From Streptomyces sp. E2N166 (GTDB taxonomy: Bacteria; Actinomycetota; Actinomycetes; Streptomycetales; Streptomycetaceae): 53,019 nucleotides of DNA. Made by a program: the position numbers and the translations under genes. This document shows positions 10,986-18,507 of the stretch, piece by piece. Positions within the stretch are counted from its first letter, which is position 1. The number at the start of each line of letters is the position of its first letter. The stretch spans positions 147,557-200,575 of the forward strand of contig NZ_RAIF01000018.1 of NCBI RefSeq assembly GCF_003671715.1. Reading direction: 5' to 3'. The notes under the pieces are model-generated. The model was not told the origin of the DNA, made no database searches, and saw nothing but the letters and a program-made list of their open reading frames with translations.

Positions 10986-11423
10986 TCAGCTCGCCCCGCG
11001 GTGGAGGTGCAGGGCGTTCAGGAGGTCGGCCAGGTGCCAGTGCCGGCGCTCGGGGGTGAGCCCCCGCGCCCCGGGTCCCGGCGCCTCGGGCACCTGCGGC
11101 ACCTCCAGGGGGCCGGCCGGCGGCACCCGGTGGAGGCCGTGCGCAGCGCCGCGCACCGAGGCGACCCGCCCCGGCCGCATGATCCGTACGAGGTGGTTGC
11201 CGCAGTTGTCGCAGGTCGGACGGGTCAGCGGGGAGGGCACGACGCGGCCGTCCGTGACGTAGAGCACGAACTCGTTGCCGTCGGCGCCCTTGTGGTGCTC
11301 GATCTCGAACGACTGCTCCCAGCCGTGCCCACAGCGCATGCAGGCGAAGGAGTACGACTCGTGGACGACGGCGGTGGCTCCGGCGCGCAGCGCGGTTCGC
11401 GCCGCACTCTCACTCGTGCTCAT
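10986..11423 (-). CDS. Zinc-ribbon protein of unknown function
   Basis: This 145-residue cytosolic protein is conserved in character but has no known role that I recognise. A four-Cys ribbon is formed by CMRCGHGWEQSF (about 28-39) and CDNCGNHLVR (about 71-80). Between them lies a beta-rich segment with 'DGRVVPSP'. The C-terminal third is Pro/Gly/Arg-rich and ends in a short helix 'HLADLLNALHLHRG'. The ribbon resembles those of nucleic-acid-binding or RNA-polymerase-associated small proteins, but this is inference only. The start is the ATG at 11423 with AAGGAG five bases upstream. It is the first gene of the tatD-rpfB-rsmA-ispE strand run, preceded by a foldable leader. Confidence 0.7.
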   Translation of the reverse strand: MSTSESAARTALRAGATAVVHESYSFACMRCGHGWEQSFEIEHHKGADGNEFVLYVTDGRVVPSPLTRPTCDNCGNHLVRIMRPGRVASVRGAAHGLHRVPPAGPLEVPQVPEAPGPGARGLTPERRHWHLADLLNALHLHRGAS

Positions 11424-11443
11424 CCCGGCTCCTTCGGTTCGCT

Positions 11444-11509
11444 GGCAGATCCGTTCTCGCTCCTTCCTTCAGTGGACTCCTCCACCAGCGGGAAAGCACC
11501 GGATCTGCC
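11444..11509 (-). other. Foldable leader upstream of the zinc-ribbon gene
   Basis: A perfect 10-bp inverted repeat, GGCAGATCCG (11444-11453) and CGGATCTGCC (11500-11509), encloses a second hairpin, GTGGA-CTCC-TCCAC (11472-11485). On the minus strand it lies between rsmI and the zinc-ribbon gene, ending 20 bases before the latter's ATG. It could be a structured 5' leader or the rsmI terminator. Confidence 0.5.
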
Positions 11510-11629
11510 GAGTGTTTGAGCCGATTTGGGTTGCCCTTGGCGCAAGGGACCGAATGGTCAGGAGCGGGTCAAGCGCGGCCGGATCGCGACCGTGAGGAAA
11601 AGCTTGGACCGCGTGGAAGAACAGGACCG

Positions 11630-12478
11630 TCAGGCCCCGGCGTTCTTCGCCGCCACCACCGCGTCGAACACCTCCCGCTTGGGCAGGCCCACCTGTGCGG
11701 CCACCGCGGCGATCGCCTCCTTGCGCCGCTCCCCCGCCTCCTCGCGCACCCGCACCCGGCGCACCAGTTCCTCCGCGCCGACCTCCTCGGCCCCCTGCTC
11801 CGGCGCACCCTCGACCACGACGGTGATCTCACCGCGCACCCCCTCGGCGGCCCACGCTGCCAGCTCGCCGAGGCCGCCGCGCCTGACCTCCTCGTAGGTC
11901 TTGGTCAGTTCCCGGCAGACGGCGGCCCGCCGGTCGGCGCCGAAGACCTCGGCCATGGCGGCGAGGGTGTCGTCGACGCGGTGCGTGGACTCGAAGTAGA
12001 CGAGGGTTCGCCGTTCCCCGGCCACCTCGCGCAGCCGGGTCAGCCGCTCGCCGGCCTTGCGCGGCAGGAAGCCCTCGAAGCAGAACCGGTCGACCGGCAG
12101 CCCGGACAGGGCGAGCGCGGTGAGCACGGCGGACGGGCCGGGCACGGCGGTGACGCGGACGTCCCGCTCGACGGCGGCGGCGACCAGCCGGTAGCCGGGG
12201 TCGGACACGGACGGCATCCCGGCGTCGGTCACGAGCAGCACGCGCGCGCCGCCCGCCAGCTCCTCGACCAGCTCGGGCGTACGGGCGGACTCGTTGCCCT
12301 CGAAGTACGACACGACACGCCCTCGGGGCGTGACGCCGAGGGCCTGGGTGAGCCGGCGCAGCCGCCGGGTGTCCTCGGCGGCGACGACGTCCGCGCCGGT
12401 CAGTTCCTCGGCGAGCCGCGGCGGGGCGTCCCGGACGTCGCCGATGGGGGTGCCCGCGAGTACAAGGGTTCCAGTCAC
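11630..12478 (-). CDS. rsmI: 16S rRNA (cytidine1402-2'-O)-methyltransferase
   Basis: RsmI uses SAM to 2'-O-methylate C1402 in the decoding centre of 16S rRNA. The 282-residue protein has the tetrapyrrole-methylase fold. The N terminus is 'LVLAGTPIGD', with the family's 'DVRDAPPRLAEEL' and 'AEDTRRLRRL' motifs. 'LVTDAGMPSVSDPG' forms the SAM site, and 'VPGPSAVLTALALSGLP' and 'FEGFLPRK' follow. I chose the GTG at 12478, which follows a GGAGG sequence, rather than the in-frame upstream codon at 12535, because homologues begin with 'xGxLxLxGTPIGD'. It is divergent from the O-mannosyltransferase gene across 109 bases, as in mycobacteria. Confidence 0.96.
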   Translation of the reverse strand: MTGTLVLAGTPIGDVRDAPPRLAEELTGADVVAAEDTRRLRRLTQALGVTPRGRVVSYFEGNESARTPELVEELAGGARVLLVTDAGMPSVSDPGYRLVAAAVERDVRVTAVPGPSAVLTALALSGLPVDRFCFEGFLPRKAGERLTRLREVAGERRTLVYFESTHRVDDTLAAMAEVFGADRRAAVCRELTKTYEEVRRGGLGELAAWAAEGVRGEITVVVEGAPEQGAEEVGAEELVRRVRVREEAGERRKEAIAAVAAQVGLPKREVFDAVVAAKNAGA

Positions 12479-12575
12479 TCCCCCATCCTCCCAGGGACGG
12501 GCGGACGCCCTGCCGCCAGGACGCATCCGGACCACCGGTGAGGGCCATGCGCGGGACGCGCACAGTACGGTTCCC

Positions 12576-12581
12576 TACGAT
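12576..12581 (+). promoter_or_regulatory. Putative -10 box, leaderless start of the O-mannosyltransferase
   Basis: TACGAT lies six bases before the GTG at 12588. No Shine-Dalgarno sequence is seen in the six intervening bases. Confidence 0.5.
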
Positions 12582-12587
12582 GGCGCG

Positions 12588-14333
12588 GTGACCAGTACCG
12601 CGTCCTCCACGGACACCCGGCAGGACCAGGCCCCGCACGACCGGCGGCCCCCCTGGCAGCAGCGGCTGCGCCGCTTCGGCTACACGGCGGGGCCCGCGGC
12701 CGGCGACGTCCGCGACCGGCTGGTGCCGCCGTACACGAGCCCCGGTCCTCGCCTGTGGGCCTTCCTGGGCCTGGCCAAGGCGCCGGCCGGCCGGATCGTG
12801 CGCTGGTCGGCGTGGGGCGGGCCGCTGCTGGTGGCGCTGCTGGCGGGCGTGCTGCGGTTCTGGAACCTGGGCAGCCCGAAGGCGGTGATATTCGACGAGA
12901 CGTACTACGCCAAGGACGCCTGGTCGCTGATCCACCGCGGTTTCGAGGTCAACTGGGAGAAGAACGCCAACGACCTGATCCTGAACTCGGGCGGTGACGT
13001 CCCGATCCCGACGGACGCGGCGTACGTCGTGCATCCGCCGGTCGGCAAGTACGTCATCGGGCTCGGCGAACTTCTGTTCGGGTTCGACCCGTTCGGCTGG
13101 CGGTTCATGACCGCCTTGCTCGGCACGCTGTCGGTGCTGCTGCTGTGCCGGATCGGCAGGCGGCTGTTCCGCTCGACCTTCCTCGGGTGCCTGGCGGGCG
13201 CGCTGATGGCGCTGGACGGGCTGCACTTCGTGATGAGCCGCACCGCGCTGCTGGACAGCGTGCTGATGTTCTTCGTGCTGGCGGCCTTCGGCTGCCTGGT
13301 CGCCGACCGCGACTGGGCCCGCGGGAAACTCGCCGCCGCGCTGCCGGTGGACGACGACGGCCTGGTCCGCCCGGACGCGCACATCGCCGAGACGTTCCGG
13401 CTCGGGTGGCGCCCCTGGCGGCTGGCGGCGGGGCTGATGCTGGGCCTGGCCGCGGCCACCAAGTGGAACGGCCTGTACATCATGGCGGCCTTCTGCGTGA
13501 TGGCCGTGCTCTGGGACGTCGGCACCCGCCGGGTCGCGGGCGCCCACCGGCCGCATCTGGCGGTGCTGAAGTACGACCTCGGCTGGGCGTTCCTGTCGAC
13601 GGTGCCGGTCGCGCTCGCCACGTACGTCCTGTCCTGGCTGGGCTGGATCCTCTCCCCCGCCGACGGCAGCGGCGGCTACTACCGCGACTGGGCGGCGACC
13701 GACGGCAGAAACAGCTCCTGGTCCTGGCTCTTCCCGGACTGGTGGCGCAGCCTGTGGCACTACGAGACGCAGGTGCTGGAGTTCCACACCAACCTCACCT
13801 CGCCGCACACCTACCAGTCGAACCCCTGGAGCTGGATCGTCCTCGGCCGTCCGGTCTCGTACTTCTACGAGTCGCCGGCGCCCGGTTCGGACGGCTGCCC
13901 GGCCGACGCGGGCGAGAAGTGCGCCCGCGAGGTCCTGGCGCTCGGCACCCCCTTGCTGTGGTGGGTGGGCTGCTTCGCGCTGCTGTACGTCCTGTGGCGC
14001 TGGGCCTTCCGCCGCGACTGGCGCGCGGGCGCCATCGCCTGCGGCATCGCGGCCGGCTATCTGCCCTGGTTCCTGTACCAGGAGCGGACGATCTTCCTCT
14101 TCTACGCCGTCGTCTTCCTGCCGTTCCTGTGCCTGGCGGTGGCGATGCTGCTGGGGGCGATCGTGGGCCGGCCGGGCTGCGGCGACGCCCGGCGGGTCGC
14201 GGGGGCGACGGGCGCGGGCGTACTGGTGCTGCTGATCGCGTGGAACTTCATCTACTTCTGGCCCATCTACACGGGCACCGCGATCCCGATGGAGGACTGG
14301 CGGTCACGTATGTGGCTCGATACCTGGGTCTGA
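12588..14333 (+). CDS. pmt: Protein O-mannosyltransferase (PMT, GT39)
   Basis: This polytopic 581-residue enzyme transfers mannose from polyprenyl-phosphate-mannose to Ser/Thr of Sec-exported proteins. After a hydrophilic N terminus (1-85) there are about ten membrane segments. The first extracellular loop has the catalytic Asp-Glu pair in 'AVIFDETYYAKDAW'. The 'HPPVGKYVIGLGELLFG' motif is also typical of PMTs. The C-terminal part has the PMT 4-TM domain with 'VSYFYESPAP' and 'GTPLLWW'. It starts at the GTG at 12588. Upstream in-frame codons would extend into the rsmI promoter. In Streptomyces PMT is needed for phiC31 infection and for glycoproteins. Likely local clients include the surface proteins of this window, but that is inference. 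Confidence 0.95.
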   Translation: MTSTASSTDTRQDQAPHDRRPPWQQRLRRFGYTAGPAAGDVRDRLVPPYTSPGPRLWAFLGLAKAPAGRIVRWSAWGGPLLVALLAGVLRFWNLGSPKAVIFDETYYAKDAWSLIHRGFEVNWEKNANDLILNSGGDVPIPTDAAYVVHPPVGKYVIGLGELLFGFDPFGWRFMTALLGTLSVLLLCRIGRRLFRSTFLGCLAGALMALDGLHFVMSRTALLDSVLMFFVLAAFGCLVADRDWARGKLAAALPVDDDGLVRPDAHIAETFRLGWRPWRLAAGLMLGLAAATKWNGLYIMAAFCVMAVLWDVGTRRVAGAHRPHLAVLKYDLGWAFLSTVPVALATYVLSWLGWILSPADGSGGYYRDWAATDGRNSSWSWLFPDWWRSLWHYETQVLEFHTNLTSPHTYQSNPWSWIVLGRPVSYFYESPAPGSDGCPADAGEKCAREVLALGTPLLWWVGCFALLYVLWRWAFRRDWRAGAIACGIAAGYLPWFLYQERTIFLFYAVVFLPFLCLAVAMLLGAIVGRPGCGDARRVAGATGAGVLVLLIAWNFIYFWPIYTGTAIPMEDWRSRMWLDTWV

Positions 14334-14499
14334 GTCCGGGCCCGAGGACGCCGTATCTCCATTCGGCCAACAAACGGAAACATCCGTCCCGCCGGTCACA
14401 CGCTGCACATAGAGTGCAACCCACAACTGCTTCTGAACGCGTTCAAGAGGGCGGACGGAAGTTCTGAACGGGGAGCCGGGAACGGGGAGGGGACTGCCG

Positions 14500-16131
14500 A
14501 TGGGCAGGGGGGTGAAGGTCGCCGTCATAGGCGGCGTGTTCGCCGTGATGGTGGGCGGGGCCGGGTACGGCGCCTACAACGTCGTGTCGGCGCTGGACGG
14601 CGGCGGGGGTTCGGGAGCCGCCGGGACGGCGAAGAAGAGCGGACCGCCCGGCGGCGACGAGGTCGAGGAGACGACGGAGAAGTTCTTCACGGCCTGGGAG
14701 AAGGGGGACGCGGCCACGGCCGCGTCGTACACGAACAACGCCACGGTCGCCGGGACGCTGCTCACCGCCTACGGCGAGGCGGCGCACATCACCGACGTCG
14801 AGATCACGCCCGGCACGGCGACCGGCACCGCCGTGCCGTTCACCGTGAAGGCGAAGGTGTCGTACGAGGGCGCGGCCAAGCCGCTGACGTACAAGAGCAA
14901 GCTGACGGTGGTGCGCGGGGAGACCAGCGGACGCGCGCTGGTCGACTGGGACCCGTCCGTCGTCCATCCGCGGCTGAAGGACGGCGACACCCTGGTCACC
15001 GAGGAGTCGTCGACCCCCCAGATCCAGGCGGTCGGCCGCGACGGCACCGTGCTCACGAAGGAGAAGTACCCCTCCCTCGGCCCGGTCCTGGACACCCTGC
15101 GCCAGAAGTACGGCGACCAGGCGGGCGGCACCCCCGGTGTCGAGCTGATGGTCCGGCACGCGGCCGCCGAAGCCGCCGACACGTCGCTCCTGACGCTGAC
15201 CGAGGGCGAGCCCGGCAAGCTGGAGACGACGCTCAGCGCGAGCGTGCAGTCGGCGGCCGAGAAGGCGGTGAAGCGGTACGGCGAGTCCTCGGTGGTGGCG
15301 GTCGAGCCGAGCACCGGCGAGGTGCTGGCCGTGGCGAACAACCGCGCGGACGGCTTCAACGCGGCCTTCCAGGGGCAGGTCGCCCCCGGCTCCACGATGA
15401 AGATCATCACCGCGGCGATGCTCATCGACAACGGCGTGACCTCGGTGAACGACCCGGCACCCTGCCCCGACACGGCGACCTGGCAGAGCCAGACCTTCAA
15501 GAACCTCACCGGCATGAAGGCCGACATGAGTGCCACCCTCGCCAACACCTTCATGCGGTCCTGCAACACCGGCTTCATCAAGCTCATCGACGAGGACCCG
15601 CTCACGGACTCCTCGCTGACGACGGAGGCCGAGGAGCGGTTCGGGCTCGGGAAGAACAACTGGCAGACCGGCATCACTTCCTTCGACGGCAAGGTCCCCG
15701 CCGTGAGCGGCCCGGACCGCGCCGCCAACGCCATCGGCCAGGGCCAGGTCCAGATGAACCCGCTGAACATGGCGTCCGTGACGGCGACCGCCATCACCGG
15801 CGAGTTCCGCCAGCCCTACCTGGTCCCGCCCGGCCTGGACGACCGTGAGCTCGCCACCGCCAAGGGCCTGCCGCAGAGCACGGCCGCCCAGCTCAAGCAG
15901 ATGATGCGGCTCACCGCCACGCAGGGCACCGGCGCCCCGGCCATGTCCGGGCTCGGCGGCGACATCGGCGCCAAGACCGGGTCGGCCGAGGTCGACGGGC
16001 AGACCACGTCCAACAGCTGGTTCACCGGCTTCCGCAACGACGTCGCGGCGGCGGCCATGACCGAGGAGGGCGGCCACGGCGGCGACGCGGCCGGCCCGAT
16101 CGTGGCGGACGTGCTGCGGGCCGGGGGATAG
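14500..16131 (+). CDS. Class B penicillin-binding protein with MecA-type N domain, copy 1
   Basis: This is a monofunctional D,D-transpeptidase of 543 residues. One N-terminal membrane segment ('VAVIGGVFAVMVGGAGYGAY') leads into an NTF2-like MecA_N domain ('FFTAWEKGDAATAASYTNN...'). A PBP dimer region follows, and then the transpeptidase. The active-site triad is S298-T-M-K301, S354-C-N356 and K492-T-G494. This resembles the small Streptomyces PBP2a-like enzymes rather than FtsI. The start is the ATG at 14500 behind a G-rich ribosome binding site. A paralogue follows after 127 bases in the same direction. Such PBPs are often non-essential for vegetative growth and act in development or beta-lactam tolerance. 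Confidence 0.93.
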   Translation: MGRGVKVAVIGGVFAVMVGGAGYGAYNVVSALDGGGGSGAAGTAKKSGPPGGDEVEETTEKFFTAWEKGDAATAASYTNNATVAGTLLTAYGEAAHITDVEITPGTATGTAVPFTVKAKVSYEGAAKPLTYKSKLTVVRGETSGRALVDWDPSVVHPRLKDGDTLVTEESSTPQIQAVGRDGTVLTKEKYPSLGPVLDTLRQKYGDQAGGTPGVELMVRHAAAEAADTSLLTLTEGEPGKLETTLSASVQSAAEKAVKRYGESSVVAVEPSTGEVLAVANNRADGFNAAFQGQVAPGSTMKIITAAMLIDNGVTSVNDPAPCPDTATWQSQTFKNLTGMKADMSATLANTFMRSCNTGFIKLIDEDPLTDSSLTTEAEERFGLGKNNWQTGITSFDGKVPAVSGPDRAANAIGQGQVQMNPLNMASVTATAITGEFRQPYLVPPGLDDRELATAKGLPQSTAAQLKQMMRLTATQGTGAPAMSGLGGDIGAKTGSAEVDGQTTSNSWFTGFRNDVAAAAMTEEGGHGGDAAGPIVADVLRAGG

Positions 16132-16242
16132 GCGGCAGAGCCTACGACGGGCCGGACGCGACGGGTGCCCCTACTGTGGTCGCCGTCGTTGGAAGCATGA
16201 GGCAGCGAGGGCACCGAGGGACCCCGGGAATCCGGGCGCCGC

Positions 16243-16248
16243 GGAGGA
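16243..16248 (+). promoter_or_regulatory. Ribosome binding site for PBP copy 2
   Basis: GGAGGA lies ten bases before the GTG at 16259 and supports this non-ATG start. Confidence 0.7.
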
Positions 16249-16258
16249 ACGGGACACA

Positions 16259-17929
16259 GTGGGCAGCAGAAGGGCCGCGGGCGAGCGGCGGAGGACGAAA
16301 CCCGCCGTGGTCGGCAGCGTGGCCGCGGTGGTCGTGGCCGGCGCCGGATTCGGCGCCTACGCGATGTACGGCGGCGGGGCCGGCACCGAGGACGGCGCCC
16401 GGACGGCGTCCGCGGCCGGGGAGGAGGTGAAGTCGGGCCCCCTCACGGCGGCCGAGGTCACCTCGACGGCCCAGCGGTTCCTGACCGCCTGGCAGAAGGG
16501 CGACGTCGCCGGGGCGGCCGCCGCGACCGACGACGCCGAGGCAGCGAAGGTCCTGCTCACCGGCTACACCAAGGACGCCCGGGTCAAGGACGTCGCACTC
16601 ACCGCGGGCGCCCCGGCCGGGGAGAGGGTCCCGTTCGCCGTGAAGGCCACCGTCGCGTACGAGAAGACGACGAAGCCACTGGCGTACGACGGCGCGCTGA
16701 CCGTCGTCCGCCGGGCCGGCGACGGCGAGCCGCGCGTCGACTGGCACGCCGCCGTCGTCCATCCGGAACTGAAGGACGGCGACAAGCTGGTCACCGGGGA
16801 GGCCGGGACCCCGCCGGTCGAGGCGCTGGACCGGGACGGCGCGGAGATCAGCGCCGCGAAGTACCCGTCGCTCGGCACCGTCCTGGACGGCCTGCGCGAG
16901 AAGTACGGCGAGAAGGCCGGCGGCACCCCGGGCATCGAGCTGAGCGTGGTCCGCGGCAAGGAGTCGAAGGCGGCGAAGGCCTCCGACAAGACGCTGCTGG
17001 AGCTGAGCGAGGGCAAGCCCGGCACCGTGAGGACGACCCTGGACCCCGCCCTCCAGGCCGCCGCCGAGAAGCAGGTGGCCGGCAAGGCGCGGGCGTCGGT
17101 GGTCCTGCTGCGCGCCTCCACGGGCGAGGTCCTCGCGGTCGCCAACGGCGGACACGGCTTCAACACCGCCTTCCAGGGCTCGCTGGCTCCCGGCTCCACG
17201 ATGAAGGTCATCACCGCCTCGATGCTGATCGAGAAGAACCTGGCGTCGACGGACAAGAAGCACCCGTGCCCGAAGTACTTCAGCTACGGCGGCTGGAAGT
17301 TCCAGAACGACGACAAGTTCGAGATCAAGGACGGCACCTTCAAGGCGAGTTTCGCCCGTTCCTGCAACACGGCCTTCATCAGCCAGGCCCCCGAGCTGGC
17401 CAACGACGACCTGACCAAGCAGGCGAAGGAGGTGTTCGGCCTGTCGATGAACAACTGGTCGGTCGGCGTGCCCACCTTCGACGGCTCGGTGCCGGTGCAG
17501 AGCGCGGCCCCGATGGCCGCCTCCCTCATCGGCCAGGGCGGGGTGCGGATGAACCCGCTGAACATGGCGTCCGTGTCGGCGACCGTGAAGTCGGGCAGCT
17601 TCCACCAGCCGTACCTGGTCGCCCCGTCGGTCGACGGGCGCAAGCTCGCCACGGCCTCCCGCACGATGTCGTCGTCGACGCTGGCGCAGCTGCGCGAGCT
17701 GATGTCCTACACGGCGGCGGCGGGCACCGCCGCGGAGGCGATGGCCGGGGTCGGCGGTGACGCGGGCGCGAAGACCGGCTCGGCGGAGGTCGACGGCCAG
17801 GAGAAGCCCAACGGCTGGTTCACCGCGTACAAGGGCGACCTGGCCGCGGCGGGCGTGGTCCAGCAGGGCGGCCACGGCAGCGAGTCCGCGGGCCCGATCG
17901 TCGCGGCGCTGCTGAGGAACGCCGGCTGA
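16259..17929 (+). CDS. Class B penicillin-binding protein with MecA-type N domain, copy 2
   Basis: This 556-residue paralogue of the preceding gene has the same plan. A basic N terminus leads to one membrane segment ('VGSVAAVVVAGAGFGAYAMY'), then an NTF2-like domain ('RFLTAWQKGDVAGAAAATDD'), a dimerisation region and a transpeptidase. The catalytic motifs are intact: S313-T-M-K316, S368-C-N370 and K505-T-G507. 'PGSTMKVITASMLIEKNL' and 'MNPLNMASVSATV' are nearly identical in the two copies, so this is a tandem duplication with both copies retained as active enzymes. The start is a GTG with a good ribosome binding site. The end is a hairpin shared with ssgE, which converges on it. Confidence 0.93.
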   Translation: MGSRRAAGERRRTKPAVVGSVAAVVVAGAGFGAYAMYGGGAGTEDGARTASAAGEEVKSGPLTAAEVTSTAQRFLTAWQKGDVAGAAAATDDAEAAKVLLTGYTKDARVKDVALTAGAPAGERVPFAVKATVAYEKTTKPLAYDGALTVVRRAGDGEPRVDWHAAVVHPELKDGDKLVTGEAGTPPVEALDRDGAEISAAKYPSLGTVLDGLREKYGEKAGGTPGIELSVVRGKESKAAKASDKTLLELSEGKPGTVRTTLDPALQAAAEKQVAGKARASVVLLRASTGEVLAVANGGHGFNTAFQGSLAPGSTMKVITASMLIEKNLASTDKKHPCPKYFSYGGWKFQNDDKFEIKDGTFKASFARSCNTAFISQAPELANDDLTKQAKEVFGLSMNNWSVGVPTFDGSVPVQSAAPMAASLIGQGGVRMNPLNMASVSATVKSGSFHQPYLVAPSVDGRKLATASRTMSSSTLAQLRELMSYTAAAGTAAEAMAGVGGDAGAKTGSAEVDGQEKPNGWFTAYKGDLAAAGVVQQGGHGSESAGPIVAALLRNAG

Positions 17930-17950
17930 GCACCGGCGCGAGCACGTGCG

Positions 17951-17975
17951 GCCGGTGGCTCAGTGGGCCACCGGC
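17951..17975. terminator. Bidirectional hairpin between PBP copy 2 and ssgE
   Basis: GCCGGTGGC and GCCACCGGC form a perfect 9-bp stem with a seven-base loop. One arm lies inside the last codons of ssgE. It can end both converging transcripts. Confidence 0.65.
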
Positions 17976-18343
17976 TGGGCCACCGCCGTGTAGGTCCGGC
18001 GCAGGAACCGGATGAGCGCCTTGGTCTCGAACTGGACCACGGAGCAGCCCTGCGGGGTGTGGAACTCGACGACCGCCTGCACCCGCCCGCACGGCCACAC
18101 CCGCACCTCGCCGCTTCCGGCGGGGGCGCGCAGGCCCTGTTCCAGCAGCGCCCGGTCGAAGGTCCACTCACGGAAGCCGGTGCCCGGGCCGCGGCCCCGC
18201 GCGGGCAGTCCGACGCGCACCGACCGCGGGTCGTGGTCGGGGTCGTAGCGCAGCACGACCGGTATCGCTCCGCCGTCGTCCTCGTCGGGAAGGTCCGCGT
18301 CCGTCAGAACGTGGGCTCGTGCGTACTGTTCGACAACGGACAT
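17960..18343 (-). CDS. ssgE: SsgA-like sporulation protein SsgE
   Basis: This is a 127-residue member of the SsgA-like proteins (SALPs), which are found only in morphologically complex actinomycetes and control septum placement, wall remodelling and spore release. Family features are the N-terminal 'VVLRYDPDHDPRSVRV', the central 'WTFDRALLEQGL...GEVRVWP', and the C-terminal 'VVEFHTPQGCSVVQFETKALIRFLRRT'. In S. coelicolor, SsgE affects correct timing of spore release. The gene next to the PBP pair there is, as I recall, ssgE (SCO3158), which supports the name. I start it at the ATG at 18343 ('MSVVEQYARA') behind AAGGGG. The longer in-frame start at 18487 would run through the Nur box and nickel promoter. 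It is divergent from the ECF transporter. Confidence 0.85.
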   Translation of the reverse strand: MSVVEQYARAHVLTDADLPDEDDGGAIPVVLRYDPDHDPRSVRVGLPARGRGPGTGFREWTFDRALLEQGLRAPAGSGEVRVWPCGRVQAVVEFHTPQGCSVVQFETKALIRFLRRTYTAVAQPVAH

Positions 18344-18437
18344 CGGATCGCCCCTTGCGCTGTGCCACCTGTGCGAAAGCTCTGCGTCCACCCTTCTCCA
18401 ATGTCCCATATTTCCCGGACCACGCCCTTCGAGGCGC

Positions 18438-18453
18438 ATCTCACATGTGAGAT
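18438..18453. promoter_or_regulatory. Perfect 16-bp palindrome between ssgE and the ECF operon
   Basis: ATCTCACATGTGAGAT is a perfect palindrome 95 bases before ssgE and 55 bases before the transporter start. It has the size and symmetry of a dimeric regulator site. The regulator is unknown, and the sequence differs from the Nur box. Confidence 0.5.
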
Positions 18454-18470
18454 CAGCCTTTACCTCGCTC

Positions 18471-18487
18471 TTGCAAAGGGATTGCAA
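18471..18487 (+). promoter_or_regulatory. Nur (nickel uptake regulator) box
   Basis: TTGCAA-AGGGA-TTGCAA matches the published S. coelicolor Nur box (tTGCaa-N5-ttGCAA) exactly. Its first half also occupies the -35 position of the transporter promoter, 19 bases from the -10 box. Nickel-bound Nur would therefore block RNA polymerase. Confidence 0.8.
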
Positions 18488-18495
18488 CTGGTCCC

Positions 18496-18501
18496 TATCA
18501 T
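18496..18501 (+). promoter_or_regulatory. -10 box, leaderless start of the ECF operon
   Basis: TATCAT lies six bases before the GTG at 18508. No ribosome binding site is present. With TTGCAA at 18471-18476 as -35 (19-base spacer), transcription would begin at the start codon. Confidence 0.55.
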
Positions 18502-18507
18502 CGAGTC

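Noticed and set aside
14434..14445. TGAACGCGTTCA as an SOS (LexA) box before PBP copy 1
   Set aside because: The half-sites GAAC/GTTC are only two bases apart; the actinobacterial SOS box needs four.
18344..18507. Cobalamin riboswitch before the cbiM-type gene
   Set aside because: The gap is too short after the -10 box, no B12-box sequence is seen, and the Nur box with a leaderless start leaves no 5' leader.
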